Part shown: one piece after another, positions 43,399 to 52,777 of the stretch
Layout: each line of letters begins with the position of its first letter
How positions within the stretch are numbered: position 1 is the stretch's first letter
From: Afifellaceae bacterium
Lineage (GTDB): Bacteria > Pseudomonadota > Alphaproteobacteria > Rhizobiales > Afifellaceae
DNA length: 64,000 bases
Assembly (NCBI GenBank): GCA_028284625.1
Contig: JANQRH010000004.1
Location: forward strand, 1-64,000
Reading direction: 5' to 3'
Notes under the pieces: model-generated
Seen by the model: only the letters and a program-made list of their open reading frames with translations
What the model was told of the DNA's origin: nothing
The model's database searches: none
Program-made: the position numbers and the translations under genes

Positions 43399-44499
43399 AT
43401 GCGCGTCGACGGAACCGACTACCGGACGATCTGGCTGAACGAAGACGGCGAAAGCGTCGATGTCATCGACCAGACGCTGCTGCCGCATGGCTTCGAGGTC
43501 CTCACGCTGAAGACGGCTGAGGAAACGGCCGACGCCATCACGCGCATGGTTGTTCGCGGCGCGCCCCTTATCGGCGCGACGGCCGCCTACGGAATGGCGC
43601 TGGCGATGCGTCAGGATTCAAGCGACGACGGGCTGAAGCGCGCCGTCGCGCTGCTGATCGCCAGCCGGCCCACCGCCGTGAACCTCCGCTGGGCGCTGGA
43701 GCGGATGGAAAAACTCCTCCAAGAGCGTTCGCCGAGCGAGCGCGCCGCCGTTGCGTATGACGAAGCAGCGCGGATTGCCGATGAGGACGTGGCGGTCTGC
43801 GCCGCGATCGGCGACAGCGGCAAGCCGCTCTTTGACGATTTGCGTGGCACGCGCGGCTCAGATTCGCCGATCAACGTGCTGACCCATTGCAATGCCGGCT
43901 GGCTCGCCGCCGTGGATTGGGGGACGGCGCTCGCACCGATCTTCAAGGCGCACCGCGCCGGCATCCCCGTCCATGTGTGGGTGGACGAGACACGGCCACG
44001 CAACCAGGGCGCCAGCCTCACCGCCTGGGAGCTCAACAAGGAGGGCGTGCCGCATACCGTGATTGCCGACAACACCGGCGGCCATCTGATGCAGCACGGC
44101 GAGGTCGACCTCGTCATCACTGGGACGGATCGCACGGCGCGCTCCGGCGACGTCGCCAACAAGATCGGCACCTATCTGAAGGCGCTTGCCGCCTGCGACA
44201 ACGATGTGCCGTTCTATGTGGCGCTGCCTTCCTCCACCATCGACTGGCGCGTGCGCGACGGCGTGCGCGACATCCCTATCGAAAGGCGCGGCGACGACGA
44301 GGTGACGCATTTGACCGGCGCCACGGCCGATGGCGGCATCGCCACGATCCGCGTCACGCCGGAGGGAAGCCCGGCGGCGAACTATGCGTTTGACGTGACG
44401 CCGGCGCGGCTCGTCACCGGCCTCATCACCGAGCGCGGCATATGCGAGGCCTCAGAAGCGGGGCTGACAAAGCTTTTTCCGGAGGCTGAGGCCGCCTGA
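43399..44499 (+). CDS. mtnA: S-methyl-5-thioribose-1-phosphate isomerase
   Basis: 366 residues from ATG 43399, which gives the family start MRVDGTDYRTIWL; the frame is open back to 42826 but overlaps another gene and lacks homologous-looking sequence. Signatures are RGAPLIGATAAYG, the catalytic Cys in THCNAG (C164), ETRPRNQGA, and the catalytic Asp in GTDRTARSGDVANKIGTY (D244). It converts methylthioribose 1-phosphate to methylthioribulose 1-phosphate in methionine salvage. No other salvage gene is in the window. Confidence 0.93.
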   Translation: MRVDGTDYRTIWLNEDGESVDVIDQTLLPHGFEVLTLKTAEETADAITRMVVRGAPLIGATAAYGMALAMRQDSSDDGLKRAVALLIASRPTAVNLRWALERMEKLLQERSPSERAAVAYDEAARIADEDVAVCAAIGDSGKPLFDDLRGTRGSDSPINVLTHCNAGWLAAVDWGTALAPIFKAHRAGIPVHVWVDETRPRNQGASLTAWELNKEGVPHTVIADNTGGHLMQHGEVDLVITGTDRTARSGDVANKIGTYLKALAACDNDVPFYVALPSSTIDWRVRDGVRDIPIERRGDDEVTHLTGATADGGIATIRVTPEGSPAANYAFDVTPARLVTGLITERGICEASEAGLTKLFPEAEAA

Positions 44500-44513
44500 G
44501 GCGCCGACGGCGC

Positions 44514-45836
44514 TTATCCTGAAACCTCAGAATCGGAGACCGAAGCCGCCGCCTCCGGCGCGGTCCCCACCATCACCCGGTCGACCCGGCGACCGTCCAT
44601 ATCGACGATCTCAAAACGCAGGCCGTCCCACTGAAAATGCTCGCCCGTCTGCGGGATGTGACCGAGATGATCGAGCACGAACCCGGCGAGTGTCTCAAAG
44701 TCTCCGTCGCCGCGCATGTCCTTGCGCTCCAGGATTCGCTCCGCCTCGTGGATGCCGATCATCCCGTCCATCAGCCATGAGCCGTCCTCGCGCTGCACGG
44801 CCGATTCTTCCTCCAGATCCATCGCGTCTTCCGGCAGCTCGCCGGCGATGGCGGTGAGAATGTCGGTCGGCGTGACGATGCCTTCCAGCACGCCATATTC
44901 GTCGACCACCACGGCCATGTGGACCGGGTTCTCGCGGAACATTTCCAGCATGCGCAGGACCGGAGTCGCTTCGTGCACGACGAGCGGCTGGCGGAGCGAT
45001 TCGGTGACATCGAAGCGCCCGGTATGCGCCATCTGGTCGAGCAGATGCTTGGTGTGGACAATCCCCGCAATCTCGTCGAGCCCCTTGCGGCCGGCCGGAT
45101 AGCGCGAATGCCCACTCTCCGCGATCTCTTCCTGGATGGTCTCCGGCGGGTCATCGAGATCGATCCAATCGACCTCGACACGCGGCGTCATCACACTGGT
45201 GACTGAGCGGTCGGCGAGCCTCAGCACGCCCTCAATCATATCGCGCTCCGCTGCGTGGAAGACGCCGGTGCGCGCGCCCTCCGCAATCATGCGCCGCACC
45301 TCATCTTCCGTCACCGCGCTTTCGCGCTTCTCTGGAATACGCAACAGCCGGGCCAGGCCTTCCGTGGAAACGCCGAGCACCCACACGATCGGCGCACCGG
45401 CAACGGAAAGCCGTGACATGAAGGGGGCCACCAGCGCGGCTACCCGCTCCGGCCGGCTGAAGGCGATCCGCTTGGGCACCAGTTCGCCGACCACCAGCGA
45501 CAGATAGGTGATGCCCACCACGACAACCGCCAGCGCCACGGGATAGGCGGACGTGCCAAGCGTGCCTTCCAGCACCTGGCTGAGCGGCCCCGCCAGCGTC
45601 GCCCCGGAGAACGCCCCGGCGAAGACGCCGACCAGCGTGATCCCAACCTGCACGGTGGACAGAAAGCGCGTCGGCTCTTCCAGGAGCAGCAAAGCCGCCT
45701 TGGCGCCGCGCACATGCTCTTCCGCCATGTGCTCAAGCCGCGCGCGACGCGACGACATGACGGCCAGCTCCGACATGGCGAAGAAGCCGTTCAGCAGCAC
45801 CAACAAGGCAATGACGAGGAGTTCCCAGCCCGGCAT
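44514..45836 (-). CDS. CNNM/CBS-domain membrane protein (hemolysin C / CorC family)
   Basis: 440 residues: a CNNM (DUF21) domain with about four membrane segments (1-190), a CBS pair (about 210-335; VMTPRVEVDWIDLDDP) and a CorC_HlyC domain (about 350-425; WLMDGMIGIHEAE). Members act in magnesium and cobalt handling, and the name hemolysin is historical. Convergent with mtnA, with 14 bases between the genes. No ion specificity can be read. Confidence 0.92.
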   Translation of the reverse strand: MPGWELLVIALLVLLNGFFAMSELAVMSSRRARLEHMAEEHVRGAKAALLLLEEPTRFLSTVQVGITLVGVFAGAFSGATLAGPLSQVLEGTLGTSAYPVALAVVVVGITYLSLVVGELVPKRIAFSRPERVAALVAPFMSRLSVAGAPIVWVLGVSTEGLARLLRIPEKRESAVTEDEVRRMIAEGARTGVFHAAERDMIEGVLRLADRSVTSVMTPRVEVDWIDLDDPPETIQEEIAESGHSRYPAGRKGLDEIAGIVHTKHLLDQMAHTGRFDVTESLRQPLVVHEATPVLRMLEMFRENPVHMAVVVDEYGVLEGIVTPTDILTAIAGELPEDAMDLEEESAVQREDGSWLMDGMIGIHEAERILERKDMRGDGDFETLAGFVLDHLGHIPQTGEHFQWDGLRFEIVDMDGRRVDRVMVGTAPEAAASVSDSEVSG

Positions 45837-46012
45837 CGGATCAGGCGGTATCCTCCCTGGGCCAGACCGGGCGCCCGGAGCGCGCCATTTGGAGGATCAT
45901 CGGCACTTCAGACCGCACAAACATGCTACTGGGACGAGCTTAACCGCGATTCGCCGAAGGGGCGAGGCCGTCCTGTCGTTTTTCCCAAATGGCCGGATTG
46001 GAAGCGGGAAAG

Positions 46013-46049
46013 CGGGCAAAAAGGCAGGAGGCGCCGAGCCGGCGCCCCC
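46013..46049 (-). terminator. Rho-independent terminator of the tadG-like gene
   Basis: Reading leftward, GGCGCCG and CGGCGCC (46030-46046) form a perfect stem around a three-base loop; TCCTGCCTTTTT follows. It begins about 23 bases after the stop of the gene at 46070. Confidence 0.65.
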
Positions 46050-46069
46050 CAACCGAGGTTCAGATGAAC

Positions 46070-47605
46070 TCACCGCGAGATGCGGATGTTCGTCAGATCG
46101 GTGCCGATCTCGCCGAACACGGCCGTTAGCGTCGACGCGTCCGGCACCTCGTAATAGAGCGGCTCGCCTTCGTCATTCACCGACGCGCAATCCTCAAAGA
46201 TCTGCTGTGTCGCCGGATCGTTCTCCTCAAGAAGGATCATGTAGAGGCGAATGCCGCGCGCCTTCACCTGCTCGCAGATGTCGGTCACCTTTTCGTTCAG
46301 CCGTTGGACACCGGCCCATTCGTTGGAGGCAAGACGGCCGCCGAAGCGATGACCGTAACTGGTGTAGGTCTCCGGGAAGGTGTTCTTGCCGTCGGAAAGC
46401 AGCACCAACACCTTCTGCGTGTTCGTCTCGTCATAGGCGACGCCCTGATTGAACGGCTGCTCAGGCGACAACACGCGCCAGCCCCAGACAAGACCCTGCG
46501 GGATATGCGTGTAGCCGCCGGGCTCCATGGCGCCGATCGCGCTACGCATGCGGGCCTGGTCGTTGGTGAGCTCCACGATGGGACCACGGCAGCTTTCATT
46601 CGGGCCGATATTCTCATCGAACGATGCGCGAATGATCGGCGAAAAATACTTGTCGACGTTCTTCAGCCGCTCCATCGGCGTACCGCGGCCTCCGGTCTGA
46701 TCGTTCAGATAGGAGTTTGCGCTGGCAAAGCGCGGCCAGCTGCGCCGGTCGGAGCCGTCCGGCGACAGGTAGGGCGTCCAGCGCGTCACGGGATCGCTCC
46801 CCGGCGCCGTGTCGTCGATGTCGTAGCCGCCCTCACGTGCTTCCACGCAGCCCTTCCAGGAGATCGGCAGACCATCGGTTCCAACGCTTCCGTCGCCGAG
46901 CGACTCGAAGATGTCGATCCGGCTCACGGCTCGATCATAGGCGTCGAAGCGATGCACACCGAGACCAAGACCTTCCGGGTCGAGCCAGTTCGGATCGAAA
47001 GCCGCGCCGCGAATGTTGACCGTCGTGGTGAACGGCACCAGCGCCATCTTGACCCGCTCGGCAGCGCCATCCTCCTCGTAGAGGATATCGACGAGATGGT
47101 TGGAGGCGTCGCGCAGCGCGCCGATCTTGTTCCGCCGCGCCATGGAGCCGGTATTGTCCAGAGCCAACGCGACTTCGTAATTGCCGCCCGAGGTCATCAC
47201 CTCCGTCGACAGGTTGATCGGCATCTGCTGGATACCGATCACCGGCATAAAGGCGGTGTCCATGACGGCGTTCGACACGATGCGAAAGCCGCCGTCGATT
47301 TCCACCGTATTGAAGCGGCCGACATTGAGCATCGGATCGCCCCCGCCCGGCAGAAGGGCGGCGATGTATTCATTGACGAATGCGTCGGCATCCGCGTCGT
47401 CCTCCGCGCCACGCCGCGCCAAGGCGATGGCGGCGGAATCCATGGCGTTCATGAGATCGACTTTGTGGCGCTGATGGCGCGTGAGATCGACCGCACCGCC
47501 CAGCAAACCAAGCAGGGGAATGGCGGTAACAGCAAAGAAGATGGCGACGTTGCCGCGCTGATTTTCGGCAAAGCGGCGTCGCGCCCTGGCGAGCACTTTC
47601 CACAT
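46070..47605 (-). CDS. TadG-like pilus-assembly protein with von Willebrand A domain
   Basis: 511 residues. ATG 47605 follows TTGGAGGCC; the longer form from a TTG is not needed. The N-terminus has the Tad signature, a basic stretch then one membrane helix (RGNVAIFFAVTAIPLLGLL, 18-36), and the body is a vWA domain with the metal-site motif LDNTGSM and a distal LLSDGKNT. TadG-like proteins anchor to the envelope and work with Flp pilus machinery; no other tad gene is in the window, so this copy may be an orphan. Upstream lies a series of phased TTAA words (47656-47700). Confidence 0.85.
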   Translation of the reverse strand: MWKVLARARRRFAENQRGNVAIFFAVTAIPLLGLLGGAVDLTRHQRHKVDLMNAMDSAAIALARRGAEDDADADAFVNEYIAALLPGGGDPMLNVGRFNTVEIDGGFRIVSNAVMDTAFMPVIGIQQMPINLSTEVMTSGGNYEVALALDNTGSMARRNKIGALRDASNHLVDILYEEDGAAERVKMALVPFTTTVNIRGAAFDPNWLDPEGLGLGVHRFDAYDRAVSRIDIFESLGDGSVGTDGLPISWKGCVEAREGGYDIDDTAPGSDPVTRWTPYLSPDGSDRRSWPRFASANSYLNDQTGGRGTPMERLKNVDKYFSPIIRASFDENIGPNESCRGPIVELTNDQARMRSAIGAMEPGGYTHIPQGLVWGWRVLSPEQPFNQGVAYDETNTQKVLVLLSDGKNTFPETYTSYGHRFGGRLASNEWAGVQRLNEKVTDICEQVKARGIRLYMILLEENDPATQQIFEDCASVNDEGEPLYYEVPDASTLTAVFGEIGTDLTNIRISR

Positions 47606-47655
47606 GACGGCCTCCAAAAATGCGTCTCTTGCTGGCGGCTTCCGCGCGGCCGCCT

Positions 47656-47700
47656 TTAACGTCTCGTTGACATAGCTTAACGGGCGTTAAGGTGTGTTAA
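47656..47700. promoter_or_regulatory. Phased TTAA repeats and palindrome upstream of the tadG-like gene
   Basis: TTAA occurs at 47656, 47677, 47687 and 47697, spaced 21, 10 and 10 bases. CTTAACGGGCGTTAAG (47676-47691) is a near-complete palindrome. The spacing inside pairs is six bases, one less than the CtrA consensus, so the binding protein is uncertain. Confidence 0.4.
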
Positions 47701-47860
47701 TTTGAGCCGCTTTTTGGAGCTATTTTGCTGTTAATTCTAAGGATTTACGGTAAACGCGCGCGCCGGTTCAAAGGCGCCCGCGCGCTGACGCGCAAGCGCC
47801 TCCGATAGGCCGGACGGACGGTTGGTGAACCGCCAGCGCCGGCCAGGACCAATCGCTTAG

Positions 47861-48286
47861 CTAAGAGCCGCGCGTCGACAAGAGGTCGCGAATCTCGCGC
47901 AAAAGCACGACGTCCTCCGGCGGCGCGGACGGCTCCGCCGGCGCCTCTTCCTTCTCGCGCATCATCCGATTGATGGTCTTGACGACGAGGAAGACGGCGA
48001 AGGCGATAATGGCGAACTTGATCAGGGCATTGATGAAGAGCCCCAAGTTCCAAGTCACCGCCCCGGCTTCTTTGGCCTGCTCGATGGTATTGAACTCGCC
48101 GCTGCCGCTGAGCACCACGAACAGCTGAGAAAAGTCGGCTCCGCCAAGGGCCAATCCGATGGGCGGCATGATGACGTCGTCCACGAGTGACGACACGATC
48201 GCGCCGAACGCAGCGCCGATAATGATGCCGACCGCCATGTCGAGCATGTTCCCCTTAAGGGCGAACTCTTTGAATTCTTTCAGCAT
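47861..48286 (-). CDS. mscL: Large-conductance mechanosensitive channel
   Basis: 141 residues from ATG 48286, preceded by GAGGAAACGACGAA; the longer open frame adds an unrelated leader. It has the MscL pattern: amphipathic N-terminus ([20 protein letters not shown]), pore-lining first helix ([24 protein letters not shown]), periplasmic loop, second helix and a cytoplasmic charged bundle. It opens under membrane tension to release solutes on osmotic downshift. Confidence 0.95.
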   Translation of the reverse strand: MLKEFKEFALKGNMLDMAVGIIIGAAFGAIVSSLVDDVIMPPIGLALGGADFSQLFVVLSGSGEFNTIEQAKEAGAVTWNLGLFINALIKFAIIAFAVFLVVKTINRMMREKEEAPAEPSAPPEDVVLLREIRDLLSTRGS

Positions 48287-48431
48287 TTCGTCGTTTCCTC
48301 TTCGCCGGGCCGATTGATTCTGCCATTGCCGATGCTGCAATCCGCACGCATCGGCCGCAAGCGCCGCCGCAACACAACTGTGAAATCGCGTCAAGCGAGG
48401 CTAAGCTCCCGCCGCTGGGAGGAATGCTGGT

Positions 48432-51400
48432 TTGCCGATCGGTTGGATCGCCGTTCTGTCGGCTGTCGCCTATATCGCCATCCTGTTCGGCGTCGCTTGG
48501 TTCGGTGACCGCCGCGCGGAGCGGAGCCGGCCGAAGGCGCGGCCGCTGCTCTACGCCCTCGCCATCTCCGTCTATTGCACGTCGTGGACGTTCTTCGGGT
48601 CGGTCGGCGTCGCCTCGCGCACCGGGCTCGACTTCCTGCCGATTTATATCGGCCCCATTCTTCTCTTCACCGTCGGCTATCCGGTGCTGCGCCACATCGT
48701 GCGGGTCTCAAAGGCGGAGCGCATCACCTCCGTCGCCGACTTCATGGGCGCACGCTACGGCAAGAGCCAGTACGTCGCGGTGGTCACAACATTGATCGCG
48801 GCGATCGCCGTGCTCCCCTACATCGCCCTGCAGCTCAAGGCGGTCTCCGCCTCAGTCGCGACCATGGTGCCGCGCGTCTCCGACATCGTGCTCTTCCCGG
48901 TGATCGGCGACCTGGCGCTTTTCGTTGCGGCAGCTTTGGCGCTCTTCGCCATCCTGTTCGGCACCCGCCACGCCGATGCCACCGAGCATCAGGACGGAAT
49001 GGTGCTGGCGGTTGCGGTGGAAGCACTGGTGAAGCTCGTCGCCTTCCTGACCGTCGGCATCTACGTCACCTGGGTCCTGTTCGACGGGCCATCCGACCTT
49101 TATCAGCAGGCCGCCGCTACACCGGAGATCGCGGAGAAGTTTGCTCGTGACTTGCCGGGCGGCGGCTGGTTGGCGCAGACGGCGTTGGCCGCCTTTGCCT
49201 GTCTGTTGCTGCCGCGGCAGTTCCATATCGCCGTGGTGGAGAACAACAGCCCCGGCGAGGTGCGGCGCGCGGCATGGCTCTTCCCCGCCTATCTCGTCGC
49301 CATCAACATCTTTGTCGTGCCGATCGCCGTGGCCGGCATGCTGCGGCTCGGCGGAGGCGTCGACGCCGATCTCTTCGTCCTGGAGATCCCACGCCTCGCC
49401 GGCAATGAGCTGATCGCGCTGTTTGCCTTCATCGGCGGTCTTTCGGCGGCCACCGCCATGGTGATCGTGGCGAGCGTGGCGCTCGCCATCATGATCTCCA
49501 ACGAGATCGTCGTTCCGGCCCTTCTGCGCGGCACCAGCCGCACCTGGCTGCCGTCGAACATGGGGAGCTTCATCCTCAATATCCGCCGGACATCGATCGT
49601 CATCATCCTGCTTCTCGGCTACGCCTATTACCGGGTCGCCGGAACGGCGGCGCTGGCATCCATCGGCCTTTTGGCGTTTGCGGCCATTGCGCAGCTGGCG
49701 CCGGCCTTCTTCGGCGGGCTTCTGTGGCGCCGCGCAACGGCCCGCGGGGCGGTCGCCGGCATGGCCGCAGGCTTTGGCGTGTGGGTCTACACGCTCCTGC
49801 TCCCGACATTGGCCGAGGCCGGGCTTCTGCCCATGGCATTTGTGGAATCCGGTCCCTTCGGCATGTCGCTGCTACGGCCGCAGGCGCTTTTTGCCATTGC
49901 CTTTGAGCCCCTGACGCACGGCGTCTTCTGGAGCCTCGCCGCCAACATCTCGTTCTTCGTTGCGTTCTCCTTGAGTCGTGCACCGCGTCCGATCGAGCGG
50001 CTGCAAGCCAACATCTTCGTCCCGCGCGAGCTGGCGCCGCTGCCGATCCTCCGACCGGTCCGCACCAGCGTGACGGTCGGCGAGCTCCGCGAAACCGTGG
50101 CGCGCTATCTCGGAGAGGAGCGCACCAACCGCTCGTTTGAGCGCTTCGCCGACAGTTTGGAACGGCCGCTCGAAACAGATGCACCGGCCGACCTTCACAT
50201 TCTGCGCTTCAGCGAGCAGCTTCTGGCGAGCGCCATCGGCGCGGCATCGGCCCGCCTCGTTCTGTCGCTGCTCCTGAACCGCGACGATCCAAGCCCGGCC
50301 AACGCACACCGTCTCCTCGACGATGCGGAGCAGGCGCTTCAATATAACCGCGATCTTCTGCAATCCGTGCTCGACCGCGTCGATCAGGGTGTCGCTACTT
50401 TCGATTCCGAATACCGGCTGATCTGCTGGAACAGGCTCTTCCGCCAGCATCTCGATCTGCCGGCCGAGTTCGGCCAGGTCGGCCTGTCGCTCTTTGAGGT
50501 GCTGCGCTACCTCTCCGGCACCCGCATGCTCGGTCCCGGCAATCCCGATACGCTGGCTGAGGAACATATGCGCGAGCTGGTGTCGGGCATTCGCGCGATC
50601 CGCAAGAAGCATCCGGGCACGGGCCGCGTGCTGACGCTTGAGCCTCGGCTGTCCGACGATGGCGGGCTGGCGCTGCTCGTCACCGACGTCACCGAGCAGG
50701 CTGAGAATGAGGCGGAGCTCGTCCGCTCCAAGGCCATGCTGGAACGGCGCGTGGAGGAGCGCACCGAAGAGCTGACGCGATTGAACGCAGCCCTGGAACG
50801 CGCCACGGCCACGGCCGAGGAAGCCAATCTCTCAAAGACGCGCTTCTTTTCGGCCGCGGGGCACGACCTTCTGCAGCCGCTCAACGCCGCCCGCCTCTAC
50901 GCCACCTCCCTGTCGGAGCGCTCTGAAGGATCGCAGGACGCTGAGATCGCCACCAATCTCAGCTCCGCACTGGACGGCGTTGAGGACATTCTGCGCGCCG
51001 TCCTTGAGATCTCCCGCCTCGACACCGGCAGCCTGCAGCCCAACAAGCGTCCCGTCCCCCTGCAGGACATTCTCGATCGTATCGCCGTCGATTTCTCCGC
51101 CGAGGCGCGCGACCGCGGGGTTACGCTCAAGATCGTGCCGTGCAGCCTGGCGGTTCAAACCGACCCGCAGCTTTTGACGCGGCTCATCCTCAACCTCGTG
51201 TCCAACGCCATCAAATACGCCCCCAACGGCCACGTGCTTGTCGGCTGCCGACGCAAGCGGCGGCGCGTCTTCATTGAGATCGTCGACACCGGGATCGGCA
51301 TCGCTCCGGAAGAGCAGAATCTGATCTTCGCCGAGTTCCGCCGCCTCGAAACCGGCGCCCGCATTGCGCCGGGTCTGGGGCTCGGACTGTCGATCGTGGA

Positions 51401-51929
51401 ACGCATCGCCAACGTGCTCGGCATCAACGTCTCGCTCGCCTCCGTACCCGGCAAGGGAACCCGCATCAGCCTCGCCGTACCGCTCGCCGCCGAATTACCG
51501 GCCGCTCAGCCGGAGGCGGAGCCGCTTCCCGATCAGCCGCTGGCGATCGGATTGCAAGTTCTGTGCATCGACAACGACGAGCGTATCCTCTCCGGCATGA
51601 CAGCACTGCTCTCCGGCTGGGGATGTGTGCCGATCGTCGCCAAGACCGCCCGCGAAGCGCTGCGCCTGCTCCGCCGGCCTGAAGACATCCCTGACCTTAT
51701 GCTGATCGACTACCACCTTGACGAAAGCGACGGGCTGACGGCGGTAGCCGACATCCGCTGGAAGCTCGGGGCCGACATTCCCGCCATACTCGTGACCGCC
51801 GACCGGTCGCCGGAACTACGCGAACGCGCGCTGAAGGCCGGCATCCGCGTGCTTAACAAGCCGCTCAAGCCGGCGGCACTACGCGCCTTGATGTCGCAAT
51901 GGAGCGTCTCGCGGCCGGCGGCCGAGTGA
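48432..51929 (+). CDS. crbS: SLC5-type hybrid sensor histidine kinase (CrbS-like)
   Basis: 1165 residues from a TTG at 48432, eight bases after GGGAGGA. Residues 1-510 form a 13-helix sodium:solute symporter-like domain; then comes a STAC segment (about 545-625; LHILRFSEQLLASAIGAASARLVL), a PAS domain (about 640-740), a coiled coil, a HisKA domain with H811 (FSAAGHDLLQPLNAAR), an ATPase domain (N box NAIKYAP, GLGLGLSIVERIA) and a receiver with D1093 (LMLIDYHLDE). This order is that of CrbS, the sensor that with CrbR switches on acetate use through acs in Vibrio and Pseudomonas. The neighbouring regulator and symporter support the match. The sensed solute here is inferred. Confidence 0.85.
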   Translation: MPIGWIAVLSAVAYIAILFGVAWFGDRRAERSRPKARPLLYALAISVYCTSWTFFGSVGVASRTGLDFLPIYIGPILLFTVGYPVLRHIVRVSKAERITSVADFMGARYGKSQYVAVVTTLIAAIAVLPYIALQLKAVSASVATMVPRVSDIVLFPVIGDLALFVAAALALFAILFGTRHADATEHQDGMVLAVAVEALVKLVAFLTVGIYVTWVLFDGPSDLYQQAAATPEIAEKFARDLPGGGWLAQTALAAFACLLLPRQFHIAVVENNSPGEVRRAAWLFPAYLVAINIFVVPIAVAGMLRLGGGVDADLFVLEIPRLAGNELIALFAFIGGLSAATAMVIVASVALAIMISNEIVVPALLRGTSRTWLPSNMGSFILNIRRTSIVIILLLGYAYYRVAGTAALASIGLLAFAAIAQLAPAFFGGLLWRRATARGAVAGMAAGFGVWVYTLLLPTLAEAGLLPMAFVESGPFGMSLLRPQALFAIAFEPLTHGVFWSLAANISFFVAFSLSRAPRPIERLQANIFVPRELAPLPILRPVRTSVTVGELRETVARYLGEERTNRSFERFADSLERPLETDAPADLHILRFSEQLLASAIGAASARLVLSLLLNRDDPSPANAHRLLDDAEQALQYNRDLLQSVLDRVDQGVATFDSEYRLICWNRLFRQHLDLPAEFGQVGLSLFEVLRYLSGTRMLGPGNPDTLAEEHMRELVSGIRAIRKKHPGTGRVLTLEPRLSDDGGLALLVTDVTEQAENEAELVRSKAMLERRVEERTEELTRLNAALERATATAEEANLSKTRFFSAAGHDLLQPLNAARLYATSLSERSEGSQDAEIATNLSSALDGVEDILRAVLEISRLDTGSLQPNKRPVPLQDILDRIAVDFSAEARDRGVTLKIVPCSLAVQTDPQLLTRLILNLVSNAIKYAPNGHVLVGCRRKRRRVFIEIVDTGIGIAPEEQNLIFAEFRRLETGARIAPGLGLGLSIVERIANVLGINVSLASVPGKGTRISLAVPLAAELPAAQPEAEPLPDQPLAIGLQVLCIDNDERILSGMTALLSGWGCVPIVAKTAREALRLLRRPEDIPDLMLIDYHLDESDGLTAVADIRWKLGADIPAILVTADRSPELRERALKAGIRVLNKPLKPAALRALMSQWSVSRPAAE

Positions 51930-51941
51930 AGCACTGGCCGA

Positions 51942-52604
51942 TCAATCGGCGTCGCCGGCGTGCCACTGCCCAACCTCGAAGCGGCCCGCCGCCAGCACCG
52001 CTTTGGTGCGGTTCTCCACGCCTAGCTTCTGCAAAACGGCCGAGACGTGCGCCTTTATGGTCGCCTCCGAGACACCGAGCTCATATGCGATCTGCTTGTT
52101 GAGAAGGCCTTCCGCCATCATCATCAAGACGCGCAGCTGCTGCGGTGTCAGGCTTCGCAGCCGGCCGGCGAGCGCGTCCTCCTCATCGGACGCAAGCCGC
52201 AGATCGAGGCCCGGCGGCGTCCAGGTTCCGCCGTCCAGGATGACCTGAATCGCCTGACGGATCTGCGTCGGCGACGACGATTTCGGCACGAACCCCGCAG
52301 CACCCAGCGCCATGGAGCGGCGGATCGTGCCGACATCCTCGCTGGCGGAGACGACGCAAACCGGAACCGCGGGATATTGTGCTCTGAGATACATCAAGCC
52401 GGAGAATCCGCGCGCGCCGGGCATGGAGAGATCGAAGAGCACCAAATCCGGCTCCTCAACTGTCTCAATCGCCGCCGACACCTCGTCGAGCGTGCCGGCC
52501 TCGACAATCTCAGGCTTCGCGAAATGCGGCTCGATGGTCTGTCGCAACGCATTGCGGAAGAGCGGATGATCGTCGGCCACGATGAATGTGGGCGATTGCG
52601 TCAC
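51942..52604 (-). CDS. crbR: NarL/LuxR-family response regulator (CrbR-like)
   Basis: 220 residues from GTG 52604; an ATG at 52658 lacks a ribosome site, while CGGAG precedes the GTG. Receiver domain 1-120 with phosphorylation site D58 (LVLFDLSMPG), conserved DD at 11-12 and K in FVPKSSS. The C-terminal LuxR helix-turn-helix is LTPQQLRVLMMMAEGLLNKQIAYELGVSEATIKAHVS. Its stop is 12 bases from that of the hybrid kinase, convergent. It is the likely phosphoacceptor of the CrbS-like kinase; targets such as acs are not in the window. Confidence 0.85.
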   Translation of the reverse strand: MTQSPTFIVADDHPLFRNALRQTIEPHFAKPEIVEAGTLDEVSAAIETVEEPDLVLFDLSMPGARGFSGLMYLRAQYPAVPVCVVSASEDVGTIRRSMALGAAGFVPKSSSPTQIRQAIQVILDGGTWTPPGLDLRLASDEEDALAGRLRSLTPQQLRVLMMMAEGLLNKQIAYELGVSEATIKAHVSAVLQKLGVENRTKAVLAAGRFEVGQWHAGDAD

Positions 52605-52777
52605 GAAGAGGCTCCGAAGGCGACAACATCCCACGATGCGTTGCGCCACCCCTGTCATACAAGCTGACGCGGCCGTTTGAAACGGTCCCGCCCGATTGAC
52701 CCACGCCCCGCGATTTGCCTTTGCGCCGCGACGGCGTCATCCTCGCGGGCCAAGAGCGACTGCGATTGAGATGACAG

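Noticed and set aside
46304-47659. 451-codon open frame antisense to the tadG-like gene
   Set aside because: No motif or start signal, and it runs through the promoter region of the sense gene.
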